Origin: DT-110 sp030148525
GTDB lineage: Bacteria > Bacteroidota > Bacteroidia > Chitinophagales > Saprospiraceae
Direction of reading: 5' to 3'
Assembly (NCBI GenBank): GCA_965227445.1
Contig: OZ245751.1
Coordinates: 3,968,001 to 4,032,000, forward strand
DNA: 64,000 nt
Below are positions 1-8,900 of the stretch, piece by piece. Position 1 is the first letter of the stretch. The number at the start of each line of letters is the position of its first letter. Below the pieces are notes generated by a model. The model was not told the origin of the DNA. It was given only the letters and a program-made list of their open reading frames with translations, and made no database searches. The translations under genes and the position numbers were made by a program.

Positions 1-105
1 TTGTTGTTCGCACCGGAACAGCGTAAATAGTGCAAGGCATATAAATAAGTAGTGGCGCATATTTTCTTTTTGTATGTAACAAGGCTTCCGCCAAAAATGA
101 TCGAA
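1..105. other. Window edge, no complete gene
   Basis: A plus-strand frame is open from base 1 to a TAG at 28-30 and could be the last nine codons of a gene outside the window; this is too short to judge. On the minus strand this is the 3' flank of the helix-hairpin-helix gene. It contains the hairpin word TTTTTGGCGGAAGCC (minus, 83-97) described elsewhere. Nothing else is visible. Confidence 0.4.
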
Positions 106-1026
106 TTACTGAACGGTAGCGGGGGAATCTGTTTTTCCCGGCTTTTTTGCAGATTGAAGGGCAAAATTCAGATAGGGTTCTAACCGGCGATGCTCCGCAG
201 CAGAAAAAATGCGTAAAACCCGAAAGTCGGCTGCTGAAGAAAAGGGACCGTGGTTGGTGCGAAAGCTGGCAACGGCACGGGCTTGTTTCCAGGAGATATA
301 GGGATGATTGGCCAATTGCTCCGCCGGTAATACGTTTATATCAAGCCGGGCGGGCGGGTTGTCCATTCGCAGTTTCCCCTTTATCTGCCGGAAGGTACTA
401 TCCGGAAGCCCATAGGTTTCAGCAACCTGTTCAACCGATGAAAAACCACCCAATTTATCCCGAAAAGCAACGATGCGAGTGGAGAGCACCGGTCCGATAC
501 CACGCAGCTTTGCCCATTCCAGGGGTGTGGCCTGGTTAATGGCAATAGACGTGGGTGGCCGGTCTGGAAAACTGCGTTGGACTGCAGCCGGGGGAATGGC
601 TTCAGATGTCGGGCGGGGAGGTAAATCAATATACGATTCCATTTTTGTGAAAAGCAGGGAATCCATCTGGTACAACCGCAGCACATCCTCCCGGTATTGA
701 AAATGGGCTCCCGCCCTGCGGTAATTTACCCATCCCCTGGCCAAACCGACCGGCAGGCCCATTTCCGTCAGGGCTTCATAGGTAACGGTATTTGGATCGA
801 ACACCTCAAAAGTCAGGGAATCCACCTCCTCCGACGCTTTAGCAGGCTGTTCCGGGGTGGATTTCGACATCTGATCTGGCGGAGGCACCTCCTGCCATGT
901 TATTTCTTCCGGCAGGTCGACCGGTGCCGACCAACGCCGGGGCAGCCAGAATAAGAGCGCCAAACAAATCAGCAGGGTTCCGATACCTCTTCGTTCAAAA
1001 AGCGAAAAGTGAAAAAACTCATTCAT
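106..1026 (-). CDS. ComEA-like helix-hairpin-helix protein, membrane anchored
   Basis: A protein of about 306 residues with one N-terminal membrane segment (ICLALLFWLP) and three helix-hairpin-helix-type modules. The middle module is the clearest ComEA-like one (NQATPLEWAKLRGIGPVLSTR), and a third follows (INVLPAEQLANHPYISWKQA). Such proteins bind DNA without sequence specificity; ComEA is the periplasmic DNA receptor of natural transformation. The ATG at 1026 is preferred over an in-frame one at 1056 because ATGAATGA overlaps the comEC stop (1021-1019), a typical translational-coupling arrangement. The location directly behind comEC supports a DNA-uptake role. Many Bacteroidota carry similar HhH proteins of unproven function, so the competence role is inference. 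Confidence 0.8.
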   Translation of the reverse strand: MNEFFHFSLFERRGIGTLLICLALLFWLPRRWSAPVDLPEEITWQEVPPPDQMSKSTPEQPAKASEEVDSLTFEVFDPNTVTYEALTEMGLPVGLARGWVNYRRAGAHFQYREDVLRLYQMDSLLFTKMESYIDLPPRPTSEAIPPAAVQRSFPDRPPTSIAINQATPLEWAKLRGIGPVLSTRIVAFRDKLGGFSSVEQVAETYGLPDSTFRQIKGKLRMDNPPARLDINVLPAEQLANHPYISWKQARAVASFRTNHGPFSSAADFRVLRIFSAAEHRRLEPYLNFALQSAKKPGKTDSPATVQ

Positions 1027-3061
1027 AATTGTTGTTTTTAGGTAGGCGTAATCCACCCTTTTCCGAAAGGGACCAGATACGTGCCGGGGCAGCCAGGTTT
1101 TCCGTTCGGTGTTTTTTCTCGTAGTTGGGAGCCAGGATGAGGTGTGTGCCTTCCCCTTCGCTCCGACCTAACCATTCGGGGAATGGACTATCCGTCTGGA
1201 TAAGCCAAGTGGAACACCCCTGCCAGATGGCAGGCGTGGGATATTGGGCTCCCACCACTCCCAGGCACTCCTCCTTTCCCCGAATAATAAACGTTGTACC
1301 TGTCGGCCACGTCATTTCCCGTACCCTTCGAATTCCCAGTCGCTGGTGCAATCCACGGTCGGCATAGGATATTGCCACTGTGTCGGTATCTTGGTTTTGA
1401 AAGCGCAGAGCCTGGTCGCCACGAAGCATTTCGAGTACCGCGGTATTATCGGCAACCAGGATAAACCACGCTTCTTGCTGATCCCTGCGTTGCTGGTTGT
1501 TGATGGCAAGGACACCTGCCACCAACAGTGGCCAACCCGACCAGGACCGCCAGTCCGGCCGCCAACGGTGCGCCACCATCACTACGAGCAGGGCGAAATA
1601 CATCGACCAGGTGGCCACCGGAGATAGTACCAATCCATCCAGGGTAGCAAAGGACCAGGAGGACAACAGCATCATGCTTCCATTGAGCAGAGAGGTTAGC
1701 CATTCCAATATTGTCCCCAGCAGGGCGTCTGCTATTGACAGGGAAGTGAAAGCCAGCTTCAAAAGACCAGTACCGAGCAATAAGGTAGCCAGGGGAATAG
1801 CAATCCAGCCCGATAGCCAAAACAGCAAGGGAAACTGTCCGAAATGAAAGATGGTGAGGGGCATGGTCGTTAGTTGGGCGCCACATCCCACACAAAACAA
1901 GCTCCAGGCATACTTCAAAACCGGATTCCCCGGAAACCAGCACTTTACCAACAGGGGGTGAAAGAAGACAATGCCGGCTACCGCCAAAAAGGACAGCTGA
2001 AAACCCAATTGAAACAGCAATAGGGGTTGCCACCAAAGCAACAGGAAAGCTGCAACCGCCAGGCTATTCCATATGCGAGCCCGCCCGCCTGACAACTGCC
2101 CGATCAATACTACGGTAAACATGACTGCCGAACGCTGCACGGAAGGTCCCGCTCCGGTAAGGATGGTAAAGAGCCAGATAAAAAGCAGGCTCCCCGCAAT
2201 GCGCACCGGTTTTCGATGGCGCCCGATCGGTAACCAACCAAATAACAAGCCGGCAAATAAACCAATAATGCCTACGTGTAAGCCCGAAACAGCCAGTATG
2301 TGCATTGCTCCGGCCGAAGCAAAGGCGGTACGCAGATCCACATCCAAATCAGATTTATCCCCCAGGATCAAGGCCAGCAGGATTGACCGGTGAGCTTGTT
2401 CGGGAATGCCCCGCAGTAATCGCCTCCGGCAAATCTGACGCAGATCATATACCCGGCGTAACAAAACAGACCGCCAGGAGAAGCCGGGTAAAACCTGCAT
2501 CTCCCGGGCAAAAAAGCGAAGCTGGATGCCCTGGTACTTAAGGTATGCTGCGTAATCAAAAGCGTAGGGGTTATCCGGTGGCGGAATAGTTGTGAGCTGT
2601 CCCCGAAAAAGAATCCGGTCACCCGGAAGAACACCACTGAAATCCGTAGCATACACCAATATTTTTTGCCGAAAGGCGGTCAGGTCAGAATGGTTTAAGC
2701 CAGCGGCAGAAACCTGCACGATCAATCGGGGCCCTTTACCGGTTCGCTCTTCCCGTTCCGTTACCAACCCTATCCCCGTTGATAGATCAGCATTGACCAG
2801 AGCTTCTGTCTCCGTGGGAAGCCGGACTGCACCGCGGTACTGTATGCATCCCATAAGGCAAAGCCATAGCATGATCGCCAGTCCGAAGAAACCACTATAC
2901 AAGCGGTGGCCCTTGAGCCAACTCAAACCCAATAAAGAAATAGATAATATGGCCAGACTCGCCCGCAGATAGCGGGCAGGAAAAACTAATCCGCTATCCA
3001 TTAATACTAAGCCCAGCAGATAGGGGATCAACAAGCGGGCCATGGGGTGCTTCCGCCACAT
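1019..3061 (-). CDS. comEC: ComEC/Rec2-family DNA-uptake channel protein
   Basis: A polytopic inner-membrane protein of about 680 residues. It has an N-terminal DUF4131/OB-like segment (VLPGDRILFRGQL), then the competence domain with the signature GAMHILAVSGLHVGIIGLF, followed by several membrane helices. ComEC forms the channel that carries single-stranded DNA into the cytoplasm during transformation. The last roughly 150 residues do not show the HxHxDH metal motif of the metallo-beta-lactamase domain found at the C-terminus of longer ComEC proteins. This short form is common in Bacteroidota. The frame can be extended to a TTG at 3136; ATG codons at 3061 and 3043 are more likely starts, and 3061 was chosen. 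It lies between a nucleotide cyclase and the ComEA-like gene on the same strand. Confidence 0.88.
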   Translation of the reverse strand: MWRKHPMARLLIPYLLGLVLMDSGLVFPARYLRASLAILSISLLGLSWLKGHRLYSGFFGLAIMLWLCLMGCIQYRGAVRLPTETEALVNADLSTGIGLVTEREERTGKGPRLIVQVSAAGLNHSDLTAFRQKILVYATDFSGVLPGDRILFRGQLTTIPPPDNPYAFDYAAYLKYQGIQLRFFAREMQVLPGFSWRSVLLRRVYDLRQICRRRLLRGIPEQAHRSILLALILGDKSDLDVDLRTAFASAGAMHILAVSGLHVGIIGLFAGLLFGWLPIGRHRKPVRIAGSLLFIWLFTILTGAGPSVQRSAVMFTVVLIGQLSGGRARIWNSLAVAAFLLLWWQPLLLFQLGFQLSFLAVAGIVFFHPLLVKCWFPGNPVLKYAWSLFCVGCGAQLTTMPLTIFHFGQFPLLFWLSGWIAIPLATLLLGTGLLKLAFTSLSIADALLGTILEWLTSLLNGSMMLLSSWSFATLDGLVLSPVATWSMYFALLVVMVAHRWRPDWRSWSGWPLLVAGVLAINNQQRRDQQEAWFILVADNTAVLEMLRGDQALRFQNQDTDTVAISYADRGLHQRLGIRRVREMTWPTGTTFIIRGKEECLGVVGAQYPTPAIWQGCSTWLIQTDSPFPEWLGRSEGEGTHLILAPNYEKKHRTENLAAPARIWSLSEKGGLRLPKNNNYE

Positions 3062-3141
3062 AGTACTGCAAATTGCTGCCCAGGGTGTTGATCCGAAGGT
3101 AATGTTATGGAAAAACCACGTTGGCTGCAAGGCCAAAATTG

Positions 3142-4281
3142 TCAGGTAAATGCAAAGGGGTCCGTTTCCGGCCGGGGAAGAATGGAATATTCAAAGGTGA
3201 AGAGTTCTACTTTTTCTCGTTTCCCTTTCAGTTCGATCACGCCCACCCGCTTGAGCGGGTACAGGTCGGAGGGCAACCGCATTTGATCCAACAGGTATTT
3301 TGACATCAGGATATTCACCCGGAATTTGTTGCAAACCGCCTGGATCCGGCTGGTGGTATTCATTACATCACCGCTGTACACAATGTCCTTCTTGATCACC
3401 CCGATTTCACCGGTAGTAACCACTCCGGCATGCAGTCCTACTTTAAACTCCGGGACCAGACCGTAGCGATCCTGATAGCGGTTAGCCGTTTTTTGGATGG
3501 CCTCCTGAATAAGGAAAAAGCAGCGTATGGCATTTTGGTGCATGGTTCCCTTAGTCATATTCCAGGAAATAACCACCTCATCCCCTACGTATTGGTAAAT
3601 TTCACCCCGGGTGCGAATTACCGGTTCCGTAATATCCGCGAAGAAATCATTTAGTAATCGAAAGAACTGCACGTGCCCCAGTTTTTCCGCAATGCTGGTT
3701 GAGGATTTCAGATCGACAAACATAAAGATGCGTTCTTCCTCCTGGGGCTTGTGGTAATGCCCGGTCAGTAATTTCAAGAGTACTCCGTGTCCATATTTTT
3801 CGTTCACGTTCAGGGCGATAATGGTGAGGAGCACAACGATTACCCACAATACCACTCCTTTAAGAAAATAAGGACTAGTCAGCAAGGCCAAGGTCTGAAG
3901 CAGGCTCACGTTCCCCAAGACAGGTTCTTCGCCCCAAGCCCCCGTGAGTATCTGATACGTGATCACGGTGAGCAATATATTTAGCAGGGTAATTACGGTG
4001 GTATTTACCGCAATCGACAATCCGAAGGGACGCTGGCGAGACCAGCGACGAAGGTGGAAAACAAGCACGTAGCCAGAAATAGCTCCGGCAAGGATGGCGG
4101 AGATGGTACTTGACCAAAACAACTGGCCGAAGTGGTAGTTTTCGGTTCGCTGTAGCAAAAGGCCGTTACTGATCACGTGCATATGAAAGGCGTCCACCAT
4201 ACCGATAATGGTCCAGCAAATGGCAATGGCCACCACTTGTTGCTGATAAATGCTGCGGCTTTTGGGTTGAGCGGATAACAT
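3142..4281 (-). CDS. Membrane-bound class III adenylate/guanylate cyclase
   Basis: 379 residues. Four predicted membrane helices fill the first half (for example AICWTIIGMVDAFHMHV and VVLWVIVVLLTIIALNV). A class III cyclase catalytic domain follows at about 185-360. The metal-binding aspartates are visible in FMFVDLKSSTS and YVGDEVVISW, and the transition-state Asn/Arg in MNTTSRIQ. The residue that normally selects adenine (Lys, three before the GDE glycine) appears to be Gln, so cAMP versus cGMP cannot be decided from the sequence. No PAS, CHASE or HAMP domain is apparent. It is the first gene of a probable operon with comEC and the HhH gene, which suggests but does not prove a link between cyclic nucleotides and DNA uptake. 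Confidence 0.88.
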   Translation of the reverse strand: MLSAQPKSRSIYQQQVVAIAICWTIIGMVDAFHMHVISNGLLLQRTENYHFGQLFWSSTISAILAGAISGYVLVFHLRRWSRQRPFGLSIAVNTTVITLLNILLTVITYQILTGAWGEEPVLGNVSLLQTLALLTSPYFLKGVVLWVIVVLLTIIALNVNEKYGHGVLLKLLTGHYHKPQEEERIFMFVDLKSSTSIAEKLGHVQFFRLLNDFFADITEPVIRTRGEIYQYVGDEVVISWNMTKGTMHQNAIRCFFLIQEAIQKTANRYQDRYGLVPEFKVGLHAGVVTTGEIGVIKKDIVYSGDVMNTTSRIQAVCNKFRVNILMSKYLLDQMRLPSDLYPLKRVGVIELKGKREKVELFTFEYSILPRPETDPFAFT

Positions 4282-4362
4282 ATATGAAGCTTGCTGGCGA
4301 ATGTAGGCTGACTACCTGTTTCCCTATCACTTTGGTGGGGCAAAACTAAAGGTTTTTTATAC

Positions 4363-4378
4363 GCCTTACGGCAAAAAA
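4363..4378 (-). repeat. Hairpin word TTTTTTGCCGTAAGGC
   Basis: On the minus strand a T-run is followed by a GCC-GTAA-GGC mini-hairpin with a GNRA loop. It lies in the 200-base gap between the divergent cyclase and GNAT genes. The identical 16-mer recurs at 51477-51492 (minus) and 59229-59244 (plus). This is one member of the over-represented word family described in the findings. Confidence 0.7.
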
Positions 4379-4481
4379 GCAGGGCTTTCAAAATTTCTGG
4401 TCCGTTGTTACTAAAACTTTCCCGGGAAACGAGCATTTTACCATTAGCCCTGGTTATTTTTTTTATGTAATACCCTATTGA

Positions 4482-5069
4482 ATGGATGCAAACGTACTGA
4501 CCGAACAGCGCCTCAATGCCGATACCGCCCTGCTTACTAACCGAACTGTCGTACGACGGTTCCGGGAGCAAGATGGTGATGCCTTTCACCAATTGGTCCA
4601 GGCAAACCACAGCCGGCTCGCCGATCATTTCCCAAACCTGCACGAGGCAATTCACTCCTCCATGCAAGCCGAGTTGTACGTACGCAAATTACTCGCCGAG
4701 TGGTTGGAATTGCGGGGCTTCCATTTCGCTATTTGGGAAAAGGAGCAAGCCAACATCATTGGCTTTATTCAACTCACCAAAATTAATTGGCACGTTCCCA
4801 AAGGGGAAGTTCGCTTTTTTATTGACCGGGAATACGAGAATCAGGGCCTGATGACCGAAGCACTCCAGAAAATGGTGCTTTTCGCATTCAATCAATTGGG
4901 CCTGGAGAAGATCAGTGCCCGCCCTGCCATGGATAACTACGCCAGTCAGCGACTGGTGCGGAAAGTGGGTTTTCAGCGTGAAGGTGACCTGCGGGCTGAC
5001 CACCGTCGCCCCGCCGGGGACCTGGTCGACGTCATGCTATTTGGGCTGGCTCGAAGTACCTTCGAGTAA
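4482..5069 (+). CDS. GNAT-family N-acetyltransferase (RimJ/RimL type)
   Basis: 195 residues with the RimJ/RimL-type GNAT fold. Visible are an N-terminal beta strand TNRTVVRRFREQDG, a central strand pair IIGFIQLTKINW and KGEVRFFIDREYENQG, and the acetyl-CoA-binding helix region GLMTEALQKMVLFAF. The family-typical end motif N-A/S-Q-R-L-V-R-K-V-G-F follows. The family acetylates N-terminal amines of ribosomal proteins or small molecules; the substrate here is unknown. It is divergent from the cyclase gene and followed by a structured repeat rather than another gene, so it is probably monocistronic. Confidence 0.88.
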   Translation: MDANVLTEQRLNADTALLTNRTVVRRFREQDGDAFHQLVQANHSRLADHFPNLHEAIHSSMQAELYVRKLLAEWLELRGFHFAIWEKEQANIIGFIQLTKINWHVPKGEVRFFIDREYENQGLMTEALQKMVLFAFNQLGLEKISARPAMDNYASQRLVRKVGFQREGDLRADHRRPAGDLVDVMLFGLARSTFE

Positions 5070-5100
5070 GATTGACAATTTCCGCACGCTCTGCTTAAGT

Positions 5101-5290
5101 AAACGTGAGGCCGGGACCTAATCGATTGATAAAGAGCGTAGTGTCACCACCTCACGTTGTATTTGGTATAGGGTATAAGGTAGTAAGACTAACCTGAATC
5201 CATATACCCCCTACCTACTACCAGGTACCGAGAGGTTGGGCTTTGACAATCACCACTTTACGAATTGGTCAATGCCCAACCTCGCGTCTC
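5101..5290. repeat. Dispersed structured repeat, family 1, copy A
   Basis: This non-coding segment aligns along its length with 61206-61380. Shared blocks include CCTCAC-TTGTAT-TGGTA, GGTAGTA and ATCACTTTA-GAATTGGTC. An inverted pair AACGTGAG (5102-5109) / CTCACGTT (5151-5158) encloses about 41 bases. In the other copy the pair is AAGGTGAG / CTCACCTT at almost the same spacing, so the stem is kept although the bases changed. A second stem is GGTAGTA (5179-5185) / TACTACC (5216-5222). A further CCTCACGTT occurs at 5314-5322. No open frame or transposase is associated. It is likely a small non-autonomous mobile repeat or a structured RNA. Confidence 0.7.
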
Positions 5291-5341
5291 TTTACGAAAT
5301 AGTTTGTGCCCAACCTCACGTTAAGCAAGTGTCTCATGTCT

Positions 5342-5484
5342 GAGACTACCGATATGAGCTGGAAAATCTTTCCAAAAAAGGATTCGACCGGGCAGTCCTA
5401 CCTTTGAACGAATTCCTGCTGGACGCAAGCCAACAAGTACTGACCGAAGCCGGATACGTGGAGCCCCTCTGGGTCTGGAGATGA
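5342..5484 (+). other. Possible gene remnant without a start
   Basis: A plus frame of about 46 codons reads YELENLSKKGFDRAVL and continues through PLNEFLLDASQQVL to a TGA at 5482-5484. Composition looks protein-like, but the frame opens just after a stop and has no ATG, GTG or TTG start in a sensible place. It could be the decayed 3' end of a gene interrupted by the adjacent repeat. I do not recognise the family; a chance frame cannot be excluded. Confidence 0.25.
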
Positions 5485-5507
5485 TGCACCAACTGCCTGC
5501 AACCTAT

Positions 5508-5876
5508 TCAGAATAAGCCCGGAAAAAAAGCGTCCCGGAGGTGTCGAATGTCATGGGTACCATTCGGGCGAATAACCACACTCAGAATATCGAAACGTAT
5601 TTCCCCTGCATGGTCGATCCAATCCATATATGCCGTTGCCGCGTCGTACAGCAATTGCTGTTTTCGGTGATCGACGTCGTCTTCGGGGTGTCCGTGCCGG
5701 TATGACGCTCTGGTCTTGACCTCCACAATGATCAACTGCTCGCCTTTGCGGGCGACGATATCGATCTCCGCCCGGCTGTACCGCCAGTTGGTATCGAGAA
5801 TCTCGTATGCTTGTTCTTTCAGGAAAGAGCGGGCGAGGCTTTCGCCGCGCTGTCCCAGATCTAAATGCTTCGCCAT
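5508..5876 (-). CDS. yraN: YraN / UPF0102 family nuclease-fold protein
   Basis: A protein of about 122 residues with the complete UPF0102 pattern: an N-terminal GQRGESLARSFLKEQAYEIL, then NWRYSRAEIDIVARKGEQLIIVEVKTR and QQLLYDAA. This is a PD-(D/E)xK nuclease-like fold, with D in EIDIV and E-V-K in VEVKTR. The family is linked to DNA processing but its substrate is unsettled. The start at 5876 is chosen because the longer frame (to 5942) would run through the terminator hairpin at 5918-5956. It lies downstream of the HYR-like gene but is separated from it by that terminator, so it needs its own promoter. Confidence 0.92.
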   Translation of the reverse strand: MAKHLDLGQRGESLARSFLKEQAYEILDTNWRYSRAEIDIVARKGEQLIIVEVKTRASYRHGHPEDDVDHRKQQLLYDAATAYMDWIDHAGEIRFDILSVVIRPNGTHDIRHLRDAFFPGLF

Positions 5877-5917
5877 GGTATTGTTTTTAGCGTAAGCCCG
5901 ATCTGCAAAAGGGATAA

Positions 5918-5956
5918 AAAAAGGCGCTACCTTTTTGGACAAGGTAGCGCCTTTTT
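5918..5956. terminator. Bidirectional intrinsic terminator after 5975-9775
   Basis: A perfect 16-base stem (5918-5933 with 5941-5956; core GGCGCTACC/GGTAGCGCC) with a 7-base loop and A/T tracts on both sides. It lies 18 bases past the stop of the HYR-like gene. Confidence 0.9.
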
Positions 5957-5974
5957 AAACTCGTGTCAAGGTTA

Positions 5975-8900
5975 TTATTGTCGGACAATTTGCCCACTCA
6001 ATAAATGATGGCTGGTTTGTATCTGATAGTAATAGGATCCCGTCTGGTCCAAATCAGACCGACTGATTAGCCACTGGTGATTACCGGCATCAAGGGTAGC
6101 CCGGCGTTCGTACACTAATTGCCCGCTCATATTCCATACGCGCAAGACAATGGGTTCCTGGCGGTGCAGCTGAAAGTCTAACATGGTATGATTGCGGAAG
6201 GGGTTGGGTACCACCGTTACGGCAGGCAGGTCTGGCAGGACTTCCTCACCAAACTGCAGCCTCAGGCTCTGGGTAGCTCCGGCATCGTCCACTGCCATTG
6301 CCGGGATTCGCTGCTCGTACAGCGTCAGCCATTTCCGATCGTCGGGAATAGGAACACTCCCGGGTAATTCCAGGTAAAACAGCACTTCACCAGTTGCGAT
6401 GCGTTGGCTTTTGGCGGAAGCCCAAACCAAATTCAACAAAGCCCCATTTTGGTAGCTTTGTACTTGCTCCAGCAGACCATCCGATACGGTGATCCCCTTG
6501 AGGTCAGGCAATAACGACCGGACGCTAAACTGCAGTCCTGCCAGGCTCATGTCCTCGACGGCCCGCACGGGAATCCGCTGAATATGCCCCCGGGAGCTAC
6601 TGACCCGAACCGGCTCACCGATCCGCAGTTCGCGATTGGCCACCATTGAGCGGGGGCTGGCTGATTTATTAGCAAAGACGGCATCAAAGGTAACGTCACC
6701 AATCTTAACGGCCACAAAATCCGCATCGAACATATCGTGGTCAAGGCCAGGCAGATCCAGGCGTTCCGGTACGAAGGGGACCTGATTACCCGTAACCTCC
6801 GGCATGTGGTGGTACATGGGTACAAAGCGCCAGGAGTCTACTGATCGAAAATCGGAATCGATGCCCAGGATCAGGCGCTGAATAGCGATGAGGTCGACCG
6901 TCGACAACTCGCCCGAACCATCCGTGTCAGCGGCAATACGCTGGTAAGGCGATTCCAGGGCAGCAATACCCAAGACGTGTTTCTGGATGGCGATAAGGTC
7001 GCGGGTATTTACCCCGTTGAGCGGGTCGCCTTTACCGCCTAACCGGAGTGCATAAGTCTGGTCGGGGGGTACATTCGAAAACCGGAATTCTCCCTTTTCT
7101 TCGGTTCGCTGAGCGGGGAAATTGCTATTCTCCAGACTCACCTCAATGCCGTCGACCATTTCACCGGTGGGACTATTGACCTGGCCGGCTACAGTGAACC
7201 CGTTACCGGCTCCATCACAGAAGTTGTCCTCATCGATGATCTCCAGCAGGGTGAGGCAGTAATCCCAATTACCGTCACCATCACCTACCCACATAGCAAT
7301 TACGTGAATACCGGTATCGGCACAACTGTAGAATAATTCCTCGTCTTCCGGCGGACTCAGCGGACCGTTACCCGGTTCGGGGCCCATCCGAAACAACAGA
7401 TCCTCAGAAGGTGTGGTGTCATCCTTGCTGCCGTCGTCGAAATCATTGGCCCATATTTCGGCCAGGCCATCGCTCTGAATAGATATGGTAAGCCCGGCAA
7501 TGCAGTTGGCCATCGGTGAGTCGCCCGTATTACCACCGGTGGTTGGCTCCTCTACCCTGACCTGAAAGGTGCAGTTGCGGGTATTCCCGCAAATGTCGAT
7601 CATCGTGTAATTAATATTGTATACACCGACCTCTACATTGGGATGAACCAGGCCGGGACCCAGGTCACCCGAGACAATGAACTGGGTTTGATCCTTCAGG
7701 CACTCGTCAAAGACAGGATCGGGAAGAACCAGGGTGTCCGCTCCTTCGTCGCTCAATTCAAAGACAATATCGTCGGGGCAAACGAACTCAGGTGGTGTAA
7801 TATCTTCGATCTTGATCAGTTGTGTGCCCTCGAAGTAGCCTACGCTATCCGGATCATTGGGGTTGAACTGGCACCAGTCGATAACCGTCCAGGTGCGCAA
7901 AATTTTGGCGCAAACCTCATCGTTCACGCTCAACACGCGATCAAAATGACCAACTGCCAACATTTTGCAGCCATCTCCCTCAATTTGGGGGCGACCAAAA
8001 GGTTCCGGCATATTATCGGGATGCAGGTCCCCGGGATTCATACACTGATCCGTAGTAAATTCGGGTGGATACGTGATTTGTAAGGCTACGGTATCGATCA
8101 ATTCGATGCGCTGAGTGCAGGTGACGGGATCGGCGGCGCTACCGGCAACCGTCCAGGTGCGCAGTACCACGCCCTGCCCGCAATCATCAATTTGGACCAG
8201 GTCTTCGTAGGTCACGTTGTATTCATCGCAAATACCATCGACCACCGGTTGGCCGGTCACTTCGAGATCGGTATAATCACTTTCGCATTGCAGGGCAATA
8301 TCGGGTGGACAAAAGACCGTAGGGGGTAGTTTGTAAATGACCTCCACGGGAATCATACTGAAATTGGTATTGCCGAAGCAATCCATACCCCTGACCACTA
8401 CCATAATTTCTTGTCCAACATCGGTACATTCCACCTGCAGTACGGAGCGAAAGTCTTCGTCGGTCTCCTCCATACGGCGCATTTCCAAAGTAACCGGGCA
8501 ACAATTATCATAGGCATCGATCACCAGTGCGTCGGGACGCACAATACCGACCCCGTCGTCATTAATGGCCACCGTTACCCGGTCGTCCCCGACTATTGTG
8601 GGAGCAGTACGGTCTTCAACAACCAAGATGAAGCTACAGGACCCGACATTTCCGCATTCATCTTCTGCCTCGTAGGTAATTTCGTGGGTTCCGATGGGTA
8701 CATCCGTCAGGATGCCACCGTTCCCATTGAAATCTCCTACCGGAGATAGGATGCGGATATTACCCGCTTCGGAACAGTCGTCCGTTACCACGACCTCCGG
8801 TATCAACACATCCGACGTACAATCGGTTTGTGAGTTAGTCGAAACACGTATGGTATCCGTTGGGCAAGTCAATACTGGCGGTACGGAGTCTTTCACGAGG

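Noticed and set aside
5876..5942. Longer start for YraN at 5942
   Set aside because: The extra codons would be encoded within the terminator hairpin of the upstream gene and do not resemble the family N-terminus.
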